Source: Phlebopus portentosus (taxonomy: Eukaryota > Basidiomycota > Agaricomycetes > Boletales > Boletinellaceae). From it: 64,000 nt of DNA. Shown here piece by piece: positions 35,155-46,139 of the stretch. The stretch is from NCBI GenBank assembly GCA_037892935.1, contig JAYXKI010000005.1, positions 620,001 through 684,000 of the forward strand, written 5' to 3'. Each line of letters starts with the position of its first letter. Within the stretch, counting starts at the first letter, position 1. The position numbers were made by a program, and so were the translations under genes. Under the pieces are notes generated by a model. It saw only the letters and a list, made by a program, of their open reading frames with translations. It made no database searches and had not been told where the DNA came from.

Positions 35155-38100
35155 ACGCTAGAACACGCCGGCTTTGGTCTCGGCATGGAATTCAGGAACT
35201 AAGTTATTGGAATTTGGTATGTGCTCTGCGAGCAGCGCACGGACGCGCGGATACTCCCTCAATAGGTGGCTTACAGAGCGGTCTTGATCGGCGATCAACG
35301 CAAGCGGCTGTATTTGCGCTTGCTTCTACCTTGCGTGAGGACTTTTGGCGCTCCGCGACGGCTCTCACATCCCATGGTTCTTGTCTGGCTCTCGTCCTCG
35401 TATTACAAGGAGCTATCGGGTTTTACTGTAGTCTTACGATCGATGGCACAATATGGTCACCACATGCGAGGACGACCGCGGGATGTTTCAAACCCGTTTG
35501 TCGCCGCTTAGACTCCGCAGCCGGTCCGCAATGCTTAACCTCTCACACGCTTCCCGAATCATGACCTCACGCCTCACCTGCCTCTTTTATCCGACTTCCT
35601 CACGCATTGCATATCGGCTTGGGAGTGACCCCCTCATGTCATCTCCACCCGCCACCCATTACACCCTTTTGAAGAGCACATACACCTCAGTTAAAAAGCG
35701 GCAGTCTCCCCTCCTACGGACGAGTGGCCTAGATTTGGTTGTTGGCCTGTATTCGGACATGGGCTAATATACATAGCGCGTACACACACGCACTCAGTTA
35801 TTTTTCTTGGAACGGAACTCCTGTGTGTCTCGTTTGATGTACCATCCTCTCTGGGTGCTTTTTCGCCTTACTCGTCTTCACCTTACCATCCTAAGCCGTA
35901 TTTGGAATACTCACCCGCATTTTTGGATTTCATATCTCGTTCATATCTATCTCTCTCCCACTTTCTCGATTTATTTAGTCTTCTCCCTGATCCTGACTCT
36001 CTGTTCCGCTTTTTTTCCCCTTTGGTTTTATTCTTCCGCTTATTCACGTCCTTTTAAAGTTGCTGTCGATTGTGCTTTGCTTTTTCTTTTTTTTTACTTT
36101 TAGCCATTCCTCTGCTATTATCTCTGTCACCCATCCCATCCCATCCTCTTACCCATCATCAGTATCATACTCACCCGTCATCTGTGTCATTATTGATCGC
36201 AAGGAATCGCATTGCTCACTATCATCGCCATCGTTTACCGTCAGTCTACTGGACGGTCGTTATCATCAAGTCCATCAACCCCCAAAAAATAAATGTTGCG
36301 CATCTCAACTTTTACCCTGCTATTCACTGGTTATCTAACGGAGCGGAGCTTGGTCGTGATGAGGATTCTAGAGCTTCTTGGGTTTGGTCCATGTAGCTGC
36401 TGCTGCTGCTGTTGCTGCTACTGCTTGGTGCTGTGGTGCTAGCAGCTTATCGTTCCGTTGTTCGGAGGTTACCGACCAGTGGAGTGTCAGGGCGCTAAGG
36501 TTACGCGGTCGGAGCGGCTACTTGTGGCTCGAGTGTCAATAACCTGTTGTTGGGATCTCCGAACAAACACTTGAGTTGAACAAGTGTTTAGCGGCCGCGG
36601 CCGTCGATGCGCGCTTCGGTCATGGCAACCCACCCGTCGGCCCTCGGCCCAGGCCTTGGCACGTTAATTGCAATCAGGCCAACTGCAGATGTACTGGTAC
36701 TTATGACGACTTGATCAATGATCCCGTCTCGTTTGTCCCTCCGTTATTTCCGCGCCTCCGGGCGAGCCTTGAGCAAGCAAAGTTGCCGCCTGTTACCGAA
36801 GTCACCCCAACAATTCGCTTGGGGCCGTGCGCGTGCAAACAGCTACACAGAACCGTTCTGTCTATAGTACCCTGTTTCGCAACCGGCTCCTTGCTCGACC
36901 TCCGTCTCCGAGTCTAGTATGTATGGAGTATTGATTCTCTATTTTTGAACTCCCAAGTCGTCTCTCTTTTGCCCGCCTGATCCCACCGATTGTTATATCT
37001 GTATCTTGTGTGCTATATCCGTTCTGTACGCGATGTTATCTGTGTTTATATCGAGGACTGACTGCATCGGGGTATTTCTACGCAGGCCGATTTATTATTA
37101 TTCTTCTGGCCCTCCGTCCCTTCAGGATCATCCGTCCGTCATGTATGTACTGTACTTGCAAGAAGTGTATAAATGTAATAATAACGCAAAAAATAATGCG
37201 ATAGATTCGAATATACTGGACAGTATTAGCGGGACTTCAATATCGATACCAACGAAACGGGTACCGGATCCAAGTCCAAGGAGCGACTTCGACTTGGGTT
37301 CCGGGTTTCAAGGATGCATGCATGTACGATATGAGGATGTACGTACGTACGTAGTCTTCGAAACATATCGAACGTGCTCGTGACGGCGAGATGGGATGGT
37401 GGACAAGATTAAGGTTCTCCCTTCGTTATTCACATCACATCGCACATATCTGAGTGAAACGAAACGGAATGGAATGGAGCTATCTGGGAATGTGATATGG
37501 AACGTCGATGTCTCTTATGCAAATGTGCGTGCGGGAAGCTTGCATAACTATTATCTTGAGCTGGGAACTTGAAGTCATGTATGTATGCCAAATGTTGTGG
37601 GATACTTGATAAGGGCGTCACGGTATATTCTGTAGTTGAGTTGACTCTGTCTCTCTTTCTTCGAGTGAAGTGAGACGTCGGAGACAATAAACGTTGATGA
37701 TGTCTTAAGCGTCGGGAGAAGAGAAGAGAAGAGAAGAGAAAAGAAGGAATGTGAGGGACCCGCGTGCGCGAGTACTAGTACTAGTGCGTTTTTTTTTTTT
37801 TGGGAGCGCACATGCGTCTCATGGGGTTACTGCTCTGCTCTCCACGGAGGTGGTGTGAGTATCTCGGATTTAGCTTTGTTTAGGACTTATTCACGACGTT
37901 CCCTTCCTAGGCCATTCTGCCGCTTTTCTATTCAATGATAATTGTAATTGCTGATGAGGAAGATAGAGATAAAGGGATAAAGCGGTAGGTATCTCACACC
38001 GGTGCGTTGGGGTAGGGTAGATAGACTCGAGATGCTACACACGTTGGTATTGCACGGATGTATGGATGTACGCACCGAGTCCGAGTCCGAGTCCGAGTAA

Positions 38101-38717
38101 GTTCAGGAAGGAAAGGATTTCTCATCGCAGAGACTGATAAACGGGAAAGCTAGGCTCCCCGTCGATTCGATTCTAGAACATATATCCCCTCAAAAAGCCC
38201 GAGTCGAGTTCTCCCCACCGTGACGTATGAAATTAGTGAATTGGTTTTATAGAGTATACGAAATAAAGTGAGCCTAGTTTATTGTATTGAGAAATTGAAA
38301 ATGAGATGGATATATGCGCATAATATCAATGTTAATGTGACCTTCCTTCTCATGTCTCGTTTCTTGTCTCACATTGTAATATTCATTTTGAAAATGGAGA
38401 TTACAGCAACTAAAGTGAATTATGTGAGGAATATAATATACTGTTGTTTCAACAATTGTCTACGTCTGCAAAAATCGAGAGAGAAAGGGCCGAAATTAGC
38501 AAATTAAGTAAGATGATATTAAAGTATTACGTGATTGTAGAGCAGCTGTATAGTATTATGTCATACTAATTCACACAGCGACACGAAATTCATTCGTGCA
38601 GTGCCCGCGTCCGGACGTCAACAGGTGCTCAAAGCCTCAGAAATCGGTGCGTACTGGTCTTGCTCCGTTTTGTCAAGTCCTAGTATTGACTGGCGTCTCG
38701 ACTGAAGGTTGCTCAAA
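35155..38717. other. 3.5-kb gene-poor region between the 33.4-kb gene and RPS5
   Basis: No gene can be supported. The first kilobase probably holds the 3' UTR. Simple repeats include a TGCTGC stretch at about 36398-36420, GAAGA repeats at 37720-37745, a T13 run near 37790, ACGTACGTACGT at 37340, and a CCGAGT repeat at about 38078-38101. The region around 36040-36330 is very pyrimidine-rich. The last 100 bp are the RPS5 promoter and leader. Confidence 0.5.
38079..38101. repeat. CCGAGT hexanucleotide microsatellite
   Basis: Nearly four tandem CCGAGT units. Confidence 0.85.
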
Positions 38718-39697
<980 letters not shown>

Positions 39698-40332
39698 AAT
39701 CGTCTGCTACATTTCCTTCCTTCTTTGGTGCACACGATGGAGGCAGATATATTTTTTCTTCGACTTCAGTCACTACCTATATGATGTGCATTCCCCCCCA
39801 TGTAAAACGCATGCATATATATGCTTATGAGCATTCTTCCATCTCACCATTTATGGGTTGTGATGCCACCGAAAGCTATACAAAGTTCTGATTATCAGCA
39901 AAAATGGTCGCGGAAATGGTCATTCATTCATCTACTCCGCGGCACAGACTGGTTCTAAACGAAGCTACGGATGACAGTAGTCTGACTAGTGCTACATCGT
40001 ACTACATAGGCACGACACACACGACAGCACTTTCACTGACGTGGCTTATTTTGAGCAAGCTGTCGTCCTGGTGTTGCGTTGATCCTCTTACTAACCCCTT
40101 TAGGAGACACTTTCAGTCTGTTCTGGTGCTTGTTTCTCGCTTCACTCTTCCGTCGCGAGTGTTTGGTGCCTCTAGACACCGGGGTCAAAATATCGCCTTC
40201 TGCAGATTTAATCTATGCGGTTTATTCTCTAACGGACATCAGGAATTATCAGTACAAGTAAGACAAGCATGGATGATACAGATCCTAATCGGTCGCTTCA
40301 AGTCGTAGTTATTTGTTACAGTCTAGTTTTTA
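39698..40332. other. intergenic region between convergent genes
   Basis: RPS5 3' UTR and the 3' flank of the carrier gene. An ORF at 39904-40308 (+) has no recognisable domain and no coding-like pattern; I do not call it. Confidence 0.45.
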
Positions 40333-41821
40333 CTAGGCTTTTGCATCCCACCTGGTAAGTCGATGAAGCGGTCAGCGCGGACTTGGGAAAGACATTACGG
40401 AAAAGACTCACAAATCCAAGAAAAGCTTCCAAAGGACGGAGAACATCAGTCCTTGCAAGCCATTCGCCAGTATCCTCGTCTTCAGTCCTCTTCCGAAAAG
40501 TCCTTTGATACCGTCAGCGGCGATTACAGCACGCGCTGCGTCCGCGTATGAGACGCGCGACGGGTCGACTTGCCGGTAGGTCTTGACCACGCGGAGGGAG
40601 TTGGAGACGGTATCCGAGACGACGGAGGCGGCGAAGCCGATGAACGCTTGTCGGAAGAGCGTCTGGATGAGAGTGTGTGCTTCGGGGAGGTTCGCGGAGA
40701 GGTAGTTGTAGGTTCCGAACCACTGAAGGTTTTAGAAATTTTGTAAGTAAACGAGAGAGCAGGATGGAAAGTAGGGAGAGTGTGTACCGGATAGTGTCCT
40801 ACGAATGTTGCTGCCGCGGTTGCAACAGCACCATACCACAGAGTTCCGACTCCGTGGGCTTTTATCTTCAAGTATAACGGTAATTTTAGTAAAAGCACAT
40901 ACTAAAGTTGCTTACACCTTAAGTACCCACCCTGGCTCTCAAAAGCTTCAATCCATCTTTCCCCTGAGTCTGCAACGTCGTCTTCACAGTGTCGACAGGC
41001 GTAAGCACCATTCTAAAGCCCGCTGCTGCCAGGCTGGCAAACACCGTCTTCACCAACTCCGGGAGACGTCTCAGATAGATGTTTCCCTTGAGTAAGGCGA
41101 GTATGCCGACGTTTGCTGCAGTATCGCCAAAACGCGCGACGGGGCCTTGTATGAGCGCAGCGGAGAGGCCTTGGTAGTACCTCGTCCAGCCGCCGTCGTG
41201 GTAGAGCGTCTTGACGGCCTGTGTTGTAGTTGTTCCATAGCGGTATTGATAGTTCATTACCGTGCGTAAAGGCTACAAATACTCAAGTATGAATTGGTTT
41301 TGAATTTGAGGAGACAACAGTGCTTACCATGAGGGTCAACACTTGCAGCACCATGGCTTAGGGTATAGATAGAACAATGGTGAACATCCTTCGCGCCATT
41401 GTATCCAAGAAACTAATTTGAATATGCACCTGCAGCACCGCTCAGTCCACCTCCCAAGGCACTCTTAAGCGCCTTCCCAAGATCAAACTTTAGGAATTAT
41501 AAGATACACAACCAGGCGCCCGAGTTAGACAATCAACTAGACTGATCGATATTATAAGCGCACCTCTACATCGTCCGCGTCGACATAGCCCTTGACGATA
41601 ACAACAAGAAGTGCAGCAATTAGGATAGCTAACAACGCGTTTCGCACGACGATTCTTGCTGATACTTTCTCCTTGACCTTCGAAGGAGGGTCCGCGTCGG
41701 CGGCATTTGAGTTCGACTCGTCTGCGATTGGAAGGTCCTGACCTTCGTAAGACACGGCGGTAACGGATGTGTCGATGAGAGGGGTACGATCTCCCTTTGT
41801 GTCTGGAGCAACCTCAGTCAT
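40333..41821 (-). CDS. mitochondrial-carrier-fold membrane protein
   Basis: Read from ATG 41821 to TAG 40335-40333. Residues 1-60 are a hydrophilic, acidic N-terminal arm, then one hydrophobic helix (NALLAILIAALLVVIVKGYV), unusual for the carrier family. The carrier repeats follow: LGKALKSALGGGLSGAA leading to LQVLTLMPLRTVMNYQYRYG, with the P-x-x-x motif altered (MPLRTVM). Then come LVKTVFASLAAAGFRMVLTPVDTVKTTLQTQG, with a good PVDTVKT motif, and a third repeat (FRQAFIGFAASVVSDTVSNSLRVVKTYRQ). The last two exons meet over a GTGAGT...CAG intron (40411-40352), ending LFLDLWDAKA. Degenerate PX[DE]XX[KR] motifs in repeats 1 and 3 suggest a divergent SLC25-like protein, perhaps of the outer membrane or peroxisome. 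The substrate is unknown. Confidence 0.75.
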
Positions 41822-42480
41822 ATTGGACGACGTATCAGTTGACAGATGGAGGCCAGAAGGGAGTCGTCGCCGTTGCCTCCGTGGCTGGCCCGCAGTTCTG
41901 TTCTGAGAGCACCTTAGTCAGTATATATCCATGGCGCGTGTGAGTCCAGAGATAGCGTGCTTTTTCACTCGAACCAATCCAATCGAGCAGCCTTCCGTTC
42001 CGGCTGATCGGCGAAGATCGTCGGAGATTTGCGCTTCAACTGAACTGATCTTTTTCCATCATCTACTGTATCATCAAAATTACAACACTCATACACTGTT
42101 GCTTTTGTTCTTGCACTGCTGTCAACTTCATACGTATGGGTGTGAAGGCCTGCGGGGCGCTGCTCTGAAATCTACGAGCGTCGTGGATGAAAAGAAAAAA
42201 AACGAGGACACACGTAGTGGCCTCCATTTAGTACGCAAAACAACACATGAACGGCATCGAATGCGTATTATTGTTGTCTGCCATGAATGATTCTGTGTAG
42301 TTGGTTGCTTGCATAAATAGAGGCATCTGTACCGGAGGAAACTGTTATCAGGTGTGGACACGACTGGCTCAGGTTTCCATCTCTTGATTCATACGTGTGT
42401 TCTCTACCTCGAATCATCAATCAAGGTCGAGTTTTCATAACTAGTAAGTTTCTCGTTTTCTCCAGGAATGCCTTATTGAT
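41822..42480. other. intergenic region upstream of the carrier gene
   Basis: The minus-strand promoter and leader of the carrier gene lie next to 41821. No other gene or element was recognised. Confidence 0.4.
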
Positions 42481-42489
42481 TTTTCACCT

Positions 42490-43440
42490 GACTCGAAGTA
42501 AAGCAGCTGTAGTGCGCGATCAAACTTGGGACAACCATGTTCGTCATGATGAACTTCAAGCTGAAATATAGCGAAGGGAAAGCCCAGAGAAGAAGCGAAG
42601 AGTTCTGAATGCCCTCGAAGCTGCCATCCAGAGGTACAGGGACTCACCCTTGCATTTTTACGCCGAGATCTGGTTTGATGCAGAGTCCGATAACGACTGC
42701 ACGATTGCAAGTCAACTCGTCACTACCTTGCTTCTCCACCAGCACAGGTGGTGGCACACGTCCATCTGCATTTGTCTCTTAAGGTGTCCTCGGATGTTCT
42801 ATTTCTTGACATGGTGAACATGCCCATGCTGGCGTCCTTGACTGGCGTGTTTGAGGTCAAGTTCGTGGGCGGGGGGCGGCATCAACCTCGCACCGACATC
42901 ACCAACTCTTCACATCTCAGGCACCTCGACCTAGAAGGTGATTACCTACTTCAGCACGGTGGGGGGCAGATAGGAGAGAATCCCGGCGCCGCTAAGGCTG
43001 CTCTAGCAAACCTGACGCTTCCCGCCGTCGAGCGACTGGATCTTTATTCGCCACCACCGGACGATAGTGGTGCCACGATCAATCCGATGCTATTGAACGT
43101 CATCATGCGTTCGCATCCCCCGCTCACTCACTTGGAGATATTCGGACGCGACTCCGATGAGGACCAGCTGGTTGAGATGCTCGCTCTGGCCCCCGCTCTG
43201 CGGAGGCTCCGCATCCTCTCGTGCCAAGAAGCGGAATGACTATTCGCCGCCTTGAACGTAAGCGAGCCTTCCAAATGATATTGTCCGCTGCCCTCAGCTC
43301 CGTTCACTTTGCCTCGACGGATGGTTCATCGATTTCAGTGATGAAAACGACCACATGAACGAGGCTGTTGCGTTATGCCTGATGGTCACTTCCCGCTGGC
43401 GAATGTTTCGTGAATTCGGAAGACACTCATTAATGACAGG
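42490..43440 (+). pseudogene. F-box/LRR-family pseudogene
   Basis: The pattern is that of Agaricomycete F-box proteins, in three frames. LNALEAAIQRYRDSPLHFYA and SQLVTTLLLHQHRWWH are in one frame (about 42605-42755). From about 42750 a second frame carries LHLSLKVSSDVLFLDMVNMP, LRHLDLEGDYL, VERLDLYSPPP and LRRLRILSCQEAE to TGA 43237-43239. After that stop the frame reads LFAALN up to a GTAAGC donor at 43258, and an acceptor at 43297-43298 leads to LRSLCLDGWFIDFSDENDHM. The frame change inside HRW and the premature TGA within a repeat indicate loss of function. No F-box itself was seen, so the 5' end is probably lost. Confidence 0.6.
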
Positions 43441-44834
43441 TATACTCTCGATGCGCAAGGGGCCTTGTCTGTGGCGGCTGCAGAAGCGGTTAGGGACCAT
43501 ACGTTCGTCTATATGGGCTACTATCTGAATAAGCTTGTTGTCCTTGCTGAAGAGGACAGGGACGAGGATGTCGTCGGGAATTGGCCGCTAGCAATTGATA
43601 GTGATGAACGTGCTCGACGCAGTGTTAATTCACTATGCAGCCAACTTGCGAGTTCATGCAGTCTGGGGGATGCAGCCGATTGAATTATGCAATATGGTAT
43701 ATGCAGTTGTTGAAATACGAGAAGGTTGAAGTAACGAACAGTGTTGGCTGTGAACACATCTCATCATTGAGTGACAAAGGCTACACGTACAATGTACGTG
43801 AACGAGCTCCGAGAATTGATTAACCGTTACTAGGTACGGTCCACCCGGACAAAAAGAATCCGAAGGAGTAGTGCTTGTTGACTAAAACAACACGGCAAAG
43901 CGCTTTTTTAACCTGTCCGCGTTCGATCATTTCCCGACTTCGGATCGCTCTGAGAGCTCGCTTACATGTAATATTTTCCCGACGTGATTCCAGAATTATT
44001 TCGATTCGGCGCCACTGAAACAGCTGTGTTTCGAGCGCATCGCGCGCGAGGCCGATGTGCGCCGTCCATATTATCGTGGAAACCGAAAGGATTTGCTGGA
44101 GGATTCCTTCCAGAAGTCGATCCACTTGTCCTATTGAGGCATATACTCATGAATTGACAAGGTCTGGGATTGGATTGCGCTGATCGTGTGCGCTGAAGTC
44201 AGGTGAACAGCAATTTCAGTTGTCATACGATGCGACATTGCGGTTGACGAAAACCACGCAAGCACTCCATTGCCAAACTCGAAATTCATAAGAGCGGCGA
44301 TGACCCCGCTGGGCTGCGGAGCGGTGAAGATGATGTAGACAGAGAGTCTTGAGAGACTTGGGTGTGAATAAGATCTTGGATGGTGATGGTTGCTCTGTCC
44401 AGAGTTTGGAAATATTGATTCTGTCCCATGCAAATGATTGGCTGCGTCGAGAAGAGAGACTATTTGAGCGTATTTTATGAGAATACGCTGAAACTGAGGT
44501 TTGTCTCGGGAGGTGGGATGGATGGGATGACAGAATAGGAGACTGATGAAGAAGGTCGAGGTGCTGCGGAAGAAGAGAGGGTTACCTGGAAAGGCAAGAC
44601 GATCAGGGAATCAGACCCCACTCCAAGGTTGCCGATTGCCGAGACGCACTGGCCGTTGCTGCACAGCCGACCTCTTTCACAGAATATAATATAATGTGTG
44701 TAGTAACAACATTCTTCATTTCTCTCACTTCTTCTTCCATCTCCCCTCGCAAGCTAAACCAACTCATTGGCCCGCAGCAGGTTTCTGCATATCTCTTTGC
44801 CATTTATTTTACTTGAGCATTTTAAACTTATATC
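43441..44834. other. no gene recognised
   Basis: Contains the possible tail of the F-box-like pseudogene (an open stretch to 43683) and the promoter of the 44.8-kb gene. A minus-strand stretch near 44200-44350 (LMNFEFGNGVLAWFSSTAMS) looks faintly protein-like, but stops and frame changes surround it. Confidence 0.35.
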
Positions 44835-45772
44835 ATGCATTCGCGTCTTGCTTTTGCTTCTTCTCTCCTCGTCCTCGGCGCAGGCCTCGCGCACGCACAG
44901 TGTGTACTTTATTCCTATTGTCAGGGTCGGTCTCTTCTGACCTTCTTGTACAGACTTAGCATTTCTTCTGGATGCCAATCGACGCTGCTCACTGTAGCGA
45001 GCTCAAGCGAAGCGTCTTGCCTGAACGTAGTCGGGCTCGCCAGTATTCTGACGACGTCCGAAAACTCCTCGCTCGTACAGCCGATCAACTCGTGGCTCTC
45101 CGGCGCATGCGGACAGGACTCGTGCTCGAACCAGTCTTTGTCAGACATCGTTGCGAACATCACGAACGGATGCGGCAGCGAGCTGTCTTCCCTCGGCCTC
45201 TCGGGACTCTGACAACATCACTTCGATCGTGCAGCAAGCGTACCCGACGGTCCGCGACGTGCTATGCCTGAAGCAATCGTCGAATGACACGCTTTGTGTG
45301 ACGTCGCAGCTGACGCAGATTGAGGATGCGGAGGGAACGACGTTGAGCATCGACAACATCGTTTCGTCGTGGTCGTCAATACTCGGGGCGGACTCTCGGA
45401 CGTGCCGAGCTACATCGCCTGTGGCGAGTGCTCGAAGGAACAGTACAACGTCATTGTCGCTGCCGAGCCTTCTATCGCATCCAACACCACGGTTACGAGT
45501 GCCATCGAGTCGCAGTGTGGTTCGAGCTTCCTCGGTAAGCATACACAGATCCTGACATATTTTGTGTTGGCATGGCACTCATTTTGGTTTCTTTTTTTGT
45601 AGACGGCTCTGACTCGACCAACGTCGTTGAGGGCACCGGTTCAGCTGCGCCTACAGGATCCGGTGTCAATGCTGCCTCCTCTGCAACGGGTCTGTTCTCT
45701 ACCGGCGCCCTGACAGGCATCGCATTCTCGTCCCTTGCGGCCATTTCGTCCGCATTCCTCGTCCTTGCTTAA
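44835..45772 (+). CDS. secreted GPI-anchored cell-surface protein, with two compensating frameshifts
   Basis: A signal peptide (SRLAFASSLLVLGAGLAHAQ) opens a Cys-rich, Ser-rich ectodomain and the protein ends in a typical GPI signal (Ser/Ala/Gly-rich spacer, then GIAFSSLAAISSAFLVLA). Exon 1 is 44835-44899 and exon 2 starts at 44954. The last intron is 45535-45602. The ectodomain shows ISSGCQSTLLTVASSSEASC, CGQDSCSNQSLSDI, a middle block (YPTVRDVLCLKQSSNDTLCV) and CGECSKEQYNVIV...QCGSSFLDG, the spacing of a common basidiomycete surface-protein family of unknown function. The middle block lies in a different frame from both flanks: one base too many in the GGG near 45207, and a compensating shift near 45365-45385. 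No intron explains these. It is either an assembly error or a recently damaged gene. Confidence 0.7.
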
Positions 45773-46139
45773 ATGCATATTCCATTATTATCATTCATTG
45801 ACATGATATTCTCATCAGCTCATGGATCGTAGTTCGGAAACCCAAATTTAGCATACAATAGTAGGGACAATCGAATTATTTACACGCTGTATATAACGAG
45901 AACACATTTCATTTAAAATCGCTGCGTATATGCTCCATTTAATTACATAATCTGTGTATCCTCTCGCGTCTGTTTGGGATGGAACAGGAGTAAGTAAGTA
46001 CGTGTCTGCACGCCCCTAACGCGAGGTGTGCTCTTCTCATTCCGACTACACTGAAGGGTCAGCAGAGGACGTGCGAGTGGATCTAGTCAAGGCGACAATT
46101 CATCCTGAAAGTCGAGCATTGCTAGGCCACCCCATCGAG
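45773..46139. promoter_or_regulatory. upstream region of the DUF4045-gelsolin gene
   Basis: Includes the 3' flank of the GPI-protein gene. An ATG at 45979 is followed within four codons by TAA, overlapping a GTAAGTAAGT donor-like sequence, so the true start of the next gene might lie in an upstream exon. The frame downstream is open from about 46026. Confidence 0.35.

Noticed and set aside
37262..37305. Imperfect hairpin (CCAAGTC / GACTTGG)
   Set aside because: Only a 7-bp core with mismatches and no gene context; too weak to call a terminator or regulatory RNA.
39904..40308. 134-codon ORF after RPS5
   Set aside because: No domain, no conserved-looking segment, and it lies in a probable 3' flank.
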